A stretch of 64,000 nt of DNA. It comes from Undaria pinnatifida. Taxonomy: Eukaryota > Sar > Phaeophyceae > Laminariales > Alariaceae. This document shows, piece by piece, positions 43,960-52,611 of this stretch. The notes below the pieces were generated by a model that saw only the letters and a list, made by a program, of their open reading frames with translations, did not search any database and had not been told where the DNA came from. The DNA lies in the NCBI GenBank assembly GCA_012845835.1, contig JABAKD010000106.1, forward strand, positions 141,141 to 205,140, in the 5' to 3' direction. Position numbers and translations under genes: made by a program. The first letter of the stretch is position 1, and each line of letters opens with the position of its first letter.

Positions 43960-46165
43960 AAAAATTAACATACACTCCAGCTGTGAGATCGGAGATTTCG
44001 TCGAAACTCATTACATTATTATATAGTTGCACGTACTGCAGGTCCTGTCGATGTTACTTTACTTTCGTTTCTAGCCCGTGGGCACGTATTATAAAATTTC
44101 AAATACACTTCACCAGCTGTGGATCGAATATTTTGTCGAACTCATCTTTGCAAGCTGTGTGTGATACTCTCATCGCGCGTATTACGGATTGTGTGTCCTC
44201 ATTGAGGATTTTTTTTTTTTTTCGCACACATCTACTTTCCAGCTTCTGAACAAGCCGCGGTCACAGGTGTCGTCCCTTCTCCCCCCCGGTTCTTGCCTTC
44301 AACTTTTATCGCGCATAGGGTTCAGCAATCCCCCTGCTCGTCGATTTTTCATCGAGTGTTGCTAACTCACGCTCTCGCGCTTTCCGCAAGTCAATTTGTG
44401 CACAAGAACAAGTCCCAACGAATTCATACGAGTATGCACTCGGCGGGGCTCGAACTCACGAAACTGACCTATACCAGGCTTGAGGATAACCTGATACGCC
44501 ACCGGGGCGATATAGGTTGCAACTACAGTGTAGCTATCAGGGTCAACAGGGTGATGATCGGCAGTCTGTGCGCGGAAACTATAAGACCCGTTTCTGAGGA
44601 GGACAAAACCTGACAGCTGTGGAAAGAAATGCATCAGGTTATCAAGTGAATACTGTAAGTCGATTAATCGCTAAGGAAGGGGAGGGCGGAGGTTTTAAGG
44701 ACGTGGGGGCCTGATTTTGATCAAGAGAGGGGCGGGAGGGGGGGAAGGGGGGGGAGGGGACGGGTGGGGCAGGTCAATTTGCGCGTGGAAACTATAAAAC
44801 CTTGTTGTGGGGGAGGGGGGGGGGAAATGTGCCGGGGGGGGGGCGGGGGGCGGGGGGGGATCGCTTTAGGTCGCATAGATGTAGGGGTTTGCTATACGCG
44901 TGGTGCTAGGTCTAGGCGATGGTACGGGTGGTGGGGAATGAGGGGGCATTGTTGGGGGCGGGGGAATTGCAGCAGCGGCATGGACGGCTCTAAAACGATA
45001 ACGAGGCGATACCCAGCGCGTGGAAGTGTTTATTACTCTGGCGGGTTTCGATATTAGGTGGGGCGTTTAAGCAAGAGAAAGCGAGGAAAAACAAAAAAAA
45101 AAGGGGAGGGGGGGGGGGCGGGAAGGGTTTTCACGAGGTTTAGGTAACATATAATATGCTCCCCCCCCCCCCCCCCCTCCAACGCCCCCTCTTTCCCGAC
45201 CACCTGCACGATCACGTAGACCTAGCACCACGCGTATAACAAGCTGATACATATATTATTTGTGACCTAAACCTCCTCAAAAACCTCTTCCCCCCCCCCC
45301 CCCCCCCCCTCTTGCTCTCCCTTACTCAAACGCCCCACCAAATATCGAAATCCGCCACATTAATAAACACTTCACGCACAGGATATCACCTCATTATCTT
45401 TCGAGAGCCATCCATGCCGCTGTGTCCCCCCCCCCCCCGCCTCGAACGCCCCTTTCTTCCCCATCACCCGCACCTTCGCCTAGACCTAGCACCACACGTA
45501 TAACAAACCTCTCACCTAAAACCCTTCCCCCCCCCCCCCCCCCCCCCCGCCCCCCGCCCCCGCCCCCACCCCCCACCCTCCCCCCCCCCAACCCATCCCA
45601 ACCCCACCCCCTCGAACACTCCACCCTCTCTTTACTCACTGATTGTACGACTTACCCCAGAATATACACGATAAACTGATGTATTATTTCCAAAAATGTC
45701 ACATTTGTCCCCTCGAAATAATGTATAGTTTCCAGGCACATATCGACCTGCCCCCCCCCCCCCCCCCCCCCCCCCCGCCCCCAACAATATACTGGTGCCA
45801 AAACCGTCAGATTTATCCCCTCGAAAGGATTTATAGCTTACATGCACAAATTGCCCCTTTCCCCCCCCCCCCCCCCCCCGCCCCCCTCCAAACCCGCTCG
45901 CTTTTGATCAAAACCAGGCCCCCCCTTTGCCTTCACAGCTGTCAGATTTTGTCCCCCTCAGAAACGGGTTTTATAGTTTCCGCGCACAGACTGACTAAAA
46001 TCATCCTGTTGACCCTGATAGCTACACTGTAGCTGTAAGGGGAGTCGCCGACCTATATCCTTAATGAGGACACACAACTCGTAATGCGCGCGATCGGAGT
46101 ATCACACACAGCTTGCAAAGATGAGTTTCGACGAAATCTTCGATCTCACAGCTGGAGTGTATTTT
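43960..46165. mobile_element. Large family P palindrome with nested SINE
   Basis: The left half (43960-45135, minus orientation, G-rich core) and right half (45155-46165, plus orientation, C-rich core) are inverted copies: G runs at 44733-44760, 44810-44850 and 45100-45125 face C runs at 45161-45178, 45290-45310, 45427-45440, 45527-45550, 45752-45776 and 45860-45880. The right end is the standard arm ending CACAGCTGGAGTGTATTTTA. A minus-strand SINE interrupts the left arm at 44209-44510. It may be one foldback element or two elements inserted head to head. Confidence 0.65.
44209..44510 (-). mobile_element. Family S SINE nested in family P
   Basis: Complete on the minus strand with a T run at 44209-44222 (poly-A tail) and the head GCCACCGGGGCGA at 44498-44510. 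On either side the family P arm sequence continues (TGTGTGTCCTCATTGAGGAT, then TTGCAACTACAGTGTAGCTA), with about 13 bases of arm missing, so this SINE inserted after the P element. Confidence 0.75.
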
Positions 46166-46435
46166 AATTTTTATAATAATATTAAAATACACTCCAGCTA
46201 TGAGATCAAGCATTCGGTCGACACTGATGTTCGCAACATTGTGTGTGATCCTCCGATCGCGCGTATTAACCATATATATATGGGCTTACTATACGCGGGG
46301 TGCTGGGTCTAGGCGATCGTGCGGAGTGGGGTTTTGCAGGGGAGGAGGGGGGATGAATGAATGCTACGTCATGGATGTAGAGCGGGGGAAAAAATGGGGG
46401 CGGGGGGGGGGGGGGGGGGGGGAGTTTTTTCCAGC
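46166..46435 (-). repeat. Family P left arm, truncated
   Basis: AATACACTCCAGCTATGAGA through TCCGATCGCGCGTATTA follows head-to-head after the preceding arm, then jumps to the core segment TACGCGGGGTGCTGGGTCTA and a G run (46402-46423). Internal arm sequence is deleted. Confidence 0.55.
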
Positions 46436-46439
46436 GGTT

Positions 46440-47170
46440 AGGTCACATATCAGGGTACTCCGCGGGAATTTTCCCGTCACGGTTTTCCCGTCGTAATAGG
46501 CGGATACGGGACGGTAGCGGAATACCGTCAAAATTCGCGATACCGTATACCGCCAAAGTCGGTACCGTCAAAGAACGAGAATCCGCTTCCCGTTTAAAAA
46601 GTACCGTATTTTTCAAAACCGCCAAAAAAATACCGTCATGATGCAGTACCGTCAAAAAAGTACCGCCATGTGCCAATACCGTCAAAACAGTTCCGGCAAG
46701 ACAAGTATGTCTGTGAATTGCCGGTAGTCCAGTAGGTAGCGGGCACGACGGTGAGTTTTTGAACCCTCACTGATGTCCTCTTTTTTTTTTCATAACTTCG
46801 AGTAATTTTTTTTTTTGTTGTAGGATTTTTGGTTCAGTTGGTTGCGTTTCGGAAGAACCAGAACCTCCTCTGCGGCGAATTTCACCTGATCACATGTATC
46901 GTATGTTCGGTACCGGGTATAGGCGATACCGTCATTTTTCAGTACCGTGCAAAAGGTACCGTCAAAAAACGAGAAACCGTTTCCCGTTTTAAAAGTACCG
47001 TCATTTTCAGAACCGTACAAAAAAACCCGTCATAATTCGCCGTACCGTATACCGCCAAAATCGGTACCGTCAAAAAATGAGAATCCGTTTCCCGTTTAAA
47101 AAGTACCGTATATTTCAGAACCGTCAAACTTCGTACCGTCATCGAAAACCGGTACCGAGGGGTACCCTGC
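46440..47170. repeat. Cluster of TACCGTCAAA-type motifs
   Basis: TACCGTCA or TACCGCCA/TACCGTATACCGCC occurs more than 20 times with spacing of 10-40 bp. A longer unit (TACCGTCAAAAAACGAGAA, TCCGTTTCCCGTTTAAAAAG, TACCGTATTTTTCA) recurs at 46560-46620, 46965-47010 and 47065-47115. T runs at 46775-46815 split the cluster. No termini or gene were found. Confidence 0.65.
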
Positions 47171-47880
47171 ATAATATAAAAAAAAATGCGACAAAAAGCG
47201 TTACAGTTCGAGTCAGGAAACGGTGACGGCCGAGCTGAGAAGCGACGGTACGATGTACGGCATGGAGTTGGTGTCAAAAACCGGTACGAGGCTGAGTTGA
47301 CTAATCAGCGTCGCGGATCGGGGTGTATTCTGCTGTACCGCACAGTGCACGTAATGGTTGCGGTATACCGTTTTCTGGCGTCTGACTTGAAAAAACAACA
47401 TGTCATTTGACGGAGGAAATACCGCATCTCTTTTTTACGCACAAACTCCAAATAAATGTTCACGTCGTTCATAGAGATAGACGCTGAAATTTTGCCGACG
47501 ACGTGTTTTACATGCTGCCCATCCCGAGGCCAGCCCCTTTTTTGTTCCACCAAAACTAATTGGGCTGCTATAACATGGTCCCCATTTTCCGAAAAATCTT
47601 ATTTCACGAAAAATCAGGCAAAACAACTACCACGTAAATAATACGAAGTAATAAATAAAATGAATGAATAGTCCATATAATTTCAACCCATGGGATTAGG
47701 TCTTCGCACGGGCACAGAGTAGATAAAAGACATGTCGTGTGCAAACATTTACGGTCTGAGTCAAATAAACGCCGTGGACATCCATTCGCCGGCGGATCAC
47801 TCACTTGGGGGTTATCACACGTCAACCAGCCTGTAGAGGCCATGCAAGGTACGTCGTACAAAGTGCCGAGCAGTAGTAGG
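47171..47880. other. No supported gene
   Basis: Short overlapping frames exist on both strands (for example minus 47305-47553) without recognisable motifs. ACGTCGTACAAAG/TACGTCG segments near 47850 reappear after the SINE at 48210-48230. Confidence 0.3.
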
Positions 47881-47884
47881 TCAC

Positions 47885-48193
47885 GGTCGCCCCGGTGGCG
47901 TATCAGGTTATCCTCGAGCCTGGTATAGGTCAGTTTCGTGAGTTCGAGCCCCGCCGAGTGCATACTCGTATAAACTCGTTGGGACTTTTTCTTGTGCACA
48001 AATTGACTTGCGGAAAGCGCGAGAGCGTGAGTTAGCAACACTTGATGAAAAATTGACGAGCAGGGGGATTGCTGAACCCTATGCGCGATAAAAATTGAAG
48101 GCAAGAACCGGGGGGGAGAAGGGACGACACCTGTGACCACGGCTTGTCCAGAAACTGGAAAGTAAAAGTGTGCAAAAAAAAAAAAAAAAAAAA
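47885..48193 (+). mobile_element. Family S SINE, complete copy with poly-A and target duplication
   Basis: Head GGTCGCCCCGGTGGCGTATC, A-box-like TGGCGTATCAGG, B-box-like GAGTTCGAGCCCCGCC, the body, and a 20-base A tail. GGTCA precedes the head (47879-47883) and follows the tail (48194-48198), a likely 5-bp target duplication. This is the reference copy for the family: about 310 bp, tRNA-related head plus unrelated body. Confidence 0.8.
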
Positions 48194-48639
48194 GGTCAAG
48201 CAAGATACGTCGTTTAAGGTACGTCGCAAAATGAACCAGGAGTGAAATTAATGCAAAGTTTCTTAGCTGACACGTATCGACTAATGACTACTGTGACGAA
48301 CCGCGGCCATCAGCCGTGAGGTCTAGAGTCATTTGGCGAGGAAATCATGCATGAGTCTACAGGCGATACAGGCTCGGACTATGGAAGAACACAGATGCAT
48401 AACTCATATTGACTGACCTCCAGCGGTCCGCCCGAGGACCGACAAGCGCTTGCCAGAGAAGCCTTCGTGTGCAGAGGTATACAGGACTGGTGTCTCTCAG
48501 GGACGAAAGGATAGATGGTAGGTGATTGCTTATCTCCAGGACCGAAGGGTTGTGGTCTGGAGAAGTGTAAGGGGCTTGGTTGGTGTGGAAGTTGTGGGCC
48601 AAAGCGTACCACAAAAACACCAAGAGGGGGTCGCATCAA

Positions 48640-48735
48640 ACGCGTCCCCTGCACACACAGCTTGCCAAGATGAGTTTCGACAAAATATTCGATCTCACAG
48701 CTGCAGTGAATTTTAATTCTTATACTATAGACTAT
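48640..48735 (+). repeat. Family P terminal arm only
   Basis: CACACACAGCTTGCCAAGAT through CTCACAGCTGCAGTGAATTT. A further family P copy begins directly after at about 48760. Confidence 0.6.
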
Positions 48736-48759
48736 ATAATATAAAAAATTATGAAAATA

Positions 48760-49540
48760 TACTAGACCTAGCACCACACGTATAAAAAACCCCTCACCTA
48801 AAACCCTTCCTTTCCTCCCCCCCCCCCCCCCCCCGCTCCCTCCGCCCCCACCCCCCACCTTCCCCCCCCCCAACCCATCCCAACCCCACCCCCTCGAACA
48901 CTCCACCCTCTCTCTACTCACTGATTGTACGACTTACCCCAGGATATACATGATAAACTGATGCATCATTTCCAAAACCGTCACATGTATCCCCTCAAAA
49001 TATTGTATAGTTTCCACGCACATACTGAGCTGCCCCACACGCCCCCCCCCGGCCCCACCCCCCCCCCCCGCCCCAACCCCCCCCCCGCCCAATAATAAAC
49101 TGGTGCCAAAACCGTCAGATTTATCCCCGTGAAAGGATTATAACTTACATGCACAAATTCCCCCGCCCTCCAAACCCGCTCGCTTTTGATCAAAACCAGG
49201 CCCCCACGTCCTTCAAAACTCCGCCCCTCCTCCTCACCGGTTATTCCACTTACAAGATTCACTCGATAAAATGATACGTTTCCCTCCACAGCTGTCAGAT
49301 TTTGTCCCCCTCAAAAACGGGTTTTATAGTTTCAGCGCACAGACTGACGAAATTCACCCTGTTGACCCTGATAGCTACACTGTAGTTGTAAGGGGAGTCG
49401 CCGACCTATATCCTTAATGAGGACACACAACTCGTAATGCGCGCGATCGGAGTATCACACACAGCTTGCAATGATGAGTTTCGACGAAATCTTCGATCTC
49501 ACAGCTGGAGTGTATTTTCATTATTTATAATATATATATA
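48760..49540 (+). mobile_element. Family P palindromic repeat, C-rich arm
   Basis: Near-copy of 31620-32312 and 45480-46165: CTAGCACCACACGTATAAAA, several C runs (48818-48834, 49041-49085), CCGCGCACAGACTG-like CAGCGCACAGACTGACG, and the terminal arm ending CAGCTGGAGTGTATTTTCAT. An AT-rich TATATATA boundary follows, into which a minus-strand SINE is inserted. Confidence 0.7.
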
Positions 49541-49551
49541 TATTTTTTGCA

Positions 49552-49846
49552 CTTTCTATACTTCCCAACTTCTGGACAAGCCGTAGTCACGGGTGTCGTC
49601 CCTTCTTCCCCCCGGTTCTTACCTTCAATTGTAATCCCGCTTAGGGTTCTGCAATTCCACTGCTCGTCGAGTTTTCGTTGAGTGTTGCTAACTCACGCTC
49701 GCGTGTTTTCCGCAAGTCAATTTGTGCGCAAGGAAAAGTCCCCACGAATTTATACGAGTACGTATTGTATGCACTCGTGGGGGTTCGAACTCACGAAACT
49801 GACCTATACCAGGCTCGAGGATATTCTGATGTGCCACCAGGGCGAC
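49552..49846 (-). mobile_element. Family S SINE
   Basis: T run at 49552-49557, body in reverse, head GCCACCAGGGCGACT at about 49834-49846. It lies immediately outside the AT-rich end of the family P copy. Confidence 0.75.
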
Positions 49847-49849
49847 TGG

Positions 49850-50700
49850 CTTTACGAAACGCCCGTATACTGCTTGAAATTGTGAAACTTGTAACTATCA
49901 CACACGGTTCGTAACACTACTGCAACAACAACGATTGCAAAAAAATCTGAACAGCAATGAATGGTGTACTACTGTTTTTTCAGCTTGCTGTATGGATCAG
50001 GTTGAGCACGAGAAAACGCATGCACGACATTAGTTCAAGAACCGCCAACAACGCAGTAGTGTTGAACGCAGTCAGTCAGGAGTTTGACAAGTTAGTTGTT
50101 GGTAAAGGCGTGTGCCAAGCTCCTCATTCCCGTCCTTGTTATATGCCATGCCGTTTAGCTCATCGATCAAAAACTAACTGCGCCAGGTACCGCACTGCTG
50201 CTTGCTGCTGTTGTTGCACCACTATTACTGCTGCTGTAAGTCCTTGTGGCAACCGTTTCCTGTTGGTCGTGATACGCATTTTTAAAGCATTCAATTCATT
50301 TGCGGAATGGTTCGAACGCAGCATCAAATGTCAGCATTCATTCGTTTACACTATTCGCTCTTCATCGCATTCGCTAAACTTGTACGCTGACATTCGCTAT
50401 ACTTGTACGCTGACATCGGTTAGCCCGAGGTTTCCGTGTGTGTCCCGTCGTCTTTTCCATGTATATCGACGGCGCATGGGTGTGAACAACGCGTGTCGTT
50501 CACTCACCTACTTACAAAAAAAACATGTGTTACCGTGGCGGTCCCGTTGTCTTGTCCATGTAGGCTATGTCTATGATGGCTAGATGTGAGCCGCAAGAAG
50601 CGATGTCACTAGGTATCGAGCTGTCCGTCACACACGCCGATAAGTTCTTTATTTATTGTCTGCTGCGTCCTACGGTCGGCCCCGACACACCCCAGTTGCT
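49850..50700 (+). other. Open frame of unknown nature within unannotated stretch
   Basis: A plus frame of 208 codons (49957-50583) is open, Cys/Arg/Ser-rich, with the C-terminal half containing a short internal duplication (CATTCGCTATACTTGTACGC twice, 50385-50415). No domain is recognised, and composition-driven openness is possible. No repeat partner was found in the window. Confidence 0.2.
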
Positions 50701-50718
50701 AACCCTAACCCCTATGCC

Positions 50719-51030
50719 GGTCGCCCCGGTGGCGTATCAGGTTATCCTCGAGCCTGGAATAGATCAGGTCGTTAGTTTGATACCCGCCGAGTGCATATTC
50801 GTATAAACTCGTTGGGACTTTTTCTTGTGCACAAATTGAACAAGTTGACTTGCGGAAAGCGCGAGAGCGTGAGTTAGCAACACTCGATGAAAAATCGACG
50901 AGCAGTGGGAGTGCTGAACCCTGTGCGCGATCAAAACTGGAGGCAAGAATCGGGGGGGCGAAGAGACGGCACCTGTGACTACGGCTTGTCCAGAAGCTGG
51001 AAAGAAGAAGTGTAAAAAAAAAATGAAAAA
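50719..51030 (+). mobile_element. Family S SINE
   Basis: Complete copy. TAACCCTAACCCC lies 8 bases upstream of the head. The body has a small insertion (TTGAACAAGTTGACTTGCGG, a local duplication of TTGACTTG). It ends in an A-rich tail interrupted by TG (51013-51045). Confidence 0.75.
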
Positions 51031-51243
51031 ATGAGAAGAAAAAAGCTAAGGAGTCGAATACGTCAGGATGTCCACTCGTAGTCGAATGAAGATCGTTCAA
51101 TGCCGCATGAAGTTCATCCCATGCCATACATCCGCGTATTACCCCGATTACCCGATTCTATTTTTTTTGTCCCCGTCGTTGAATGGGTCAAGTACCTCGA
51201 GCCCTGCAGGCCGCAGCGTGTTCACTGCGTAGCGGGAGTACCG

Positions 51244-51529
51244 CTATCCAATACCCACGAGACAGTAGTCTTGTCTAAAATGTCCAGAGTCACATCCTGA
51301 CCCCTTTAAAAAAGATACCTGGTACCTGGTATCAACAAATTGTCTGTCACCGGTACGTGTCACATTCAATGTCAACTGAATGTCCTGCGACGATGTAGTT
51401 ACTGGACACACATCTCTTGCTTTTCCCCCGATTATAGTCACAGAGCCTGACACAGACATGTTGAGTATTGAATCCACCTGTACCCAGTTTACACTTTTTA
51501 GGCTTGTAGTAATGATCAAACAACAACAC
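51244..51529 (-). CDS. Unrecognised minus-strand frame
   Basis: Ninety codons containing a possible acceptor-like GGGTACAG and an extracellular-looking composition (SVSGSVTIIGGKARDVCP). No domain was identified; it could be an exon of a secreted protein or chance. Confidence 0.15.
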
Positions 51530-51554
51530 TAAACCTCTGGGGTAATGTAATGGC

Positions 51555-52206
51555 GGTCGCCCCGTTGGCGTAGCAGGTTATCCTCGAACCTGTTGTAGGT
51601 CAGTTTCGTGAGTTCCAACCCCCCCCGAGTGCAAACTCGTTTTTTTTTTTTTCATCCTCCGGCGGATGGGGAAAAAGAAAGCTTCAGCTCACCACACTTC
51701 CACGTATTTTCATACGCGTCGTGTGTCGATTAAACTCGGTTGCTTTCGCAGCCCAACGCTAGTTGGCGCACCCTTCGGGTCCCATTGTAGGTATAGCGTA
51801 AGCTGTCCCTGTCAGTGGTCTTCGTTACAACCAGCTATACCTACAATGGGATCCGAAGGTTGCGCCAGCTAGCGTTGGGCTGCGAAAGCAACTGAGTTAA
51901 ATCGACACACGACGCGTATAAAAATACGTGGAAGTGTGGTGAGTTTATTTTTCCCCATCCGCCGGAGGATGGAAAAAAAAAAACTCGTAAAAATTCGTGG
52001 GGACTCCTTCTTTCGCAAAAATTGACTTGCTGAAAACGCGAGAGCGTGAGTTAGTAGCACTCTATCATAAATCGATGAGCAGTGGGATTGCTGAACCCTA
52101 TGCCCGATAAAAAATGATGGCAAGAACCGGGGGAAAGTAGGGACGACACCTGTGACCCCGGCAAGTCCAGATTCTAGAAGCTGGAAAGTAGAAGTGTGCG
52201 CAAAAA
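51555..52206 (+). mobile_element. Family S SINE interrupted by a foldback element
   Basis: The head and A/B-box region (51555-51640) and the body (51981-52206, ACTCCTTCTTTCGCAAAAAT to GACGACACCTGTGACC) together make one SINE. The 341-bp insert between them is bounded by AAACTCGT on both sides (51633-51640 and 51981-51988). Confidence 0.75.
51641..51981. mobile_element. Complete foldback element (family M) with target duplication
   Basis: The left arm (T run, CATCCTCCGGCGGATGGGGA, CTCACCACACTTCCACGTAT, CGACACACGACGCG-type segment, CCCAACGCTAG) and the right arm are near-perfect inverted copies that meet around CAGTGGTCTTCGTTACAACC near 51815. The A/T runs form the outer ends. The 5-8 bp direct repeat outside (AAACTCGT) marks a true insertion into the SINE. 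Half copies occur at 20.1, 25.8 and 37.8 kb. Confidence 0.75.
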
Positions 52207-52269
52207 ACAGGAGAGTGTTTGTCGCGCTTGCGTTGCGGGTACATGATGACCATTATTAGCTACAGTAAC

Positions 52270-52378
52270 TACTTGTAATGTTGTTGTTCTCACATTAACC
52301 CAGCATGAACTCGAATAATCAAGTACATGATCACACGACAGGCTCCGGTCACTCTGGAGATGAGGAATACCCCAGGGA
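52270..52378 (+). repeat. 5' fragment of family R, truncated at the YR element
   Basis: TGTTGTTGTTCTCACATTAA through CGGTCACTCTGGAG to ACCCCAGGGA matches the head of 5515-5945 and stops exactly where the A1 repeat of the YR retrotransposon begins. Confidence 0.5.
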
Positions 52379-52601
52379 AATTAATATATTCAAATTCATT
52401 TCGAATATGGAGTTTGTGCAATTTGAGGAGGCAAGAATGTGGAAGGGGAGAGGGGTTATATTATAGTGGAAGGCTTTCGGTGAAAGTGCCGTGGGAGCTT
52501 GACACTTCCATGCGAGCAGCGAAACGAACTGCGAAGCAACACGCAGACGCAAGGGGAGCTGCAGCGAGCATCGGTTTCGTATTTCGGGTTTGATCGTTTT
52601 T
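52379..52601 (+). repeat. A1 split direct repeat
   Basis: Starts AAATTAATATATTCAAATTC and ends GGGTTTGATCGTTTTT. It differs from A2 by a few substitutions and a 2-base insertion (TTTGTGCAATTT versus TTTGCAATTT). It precedes the gag ATG by about 10 bases, so it presumably contains the promoter and leader. Confidence 0.9.
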
Positions 52602-52611
52602 CGCGGGCAAG

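Noticed and set aside
47604-48203. 199-codon minus-strand frame
   Set aside because: Mostly the reverse strand of a SINE plus its poly-A tail read as poly-Phe; similar frames accompany other SINE copies.
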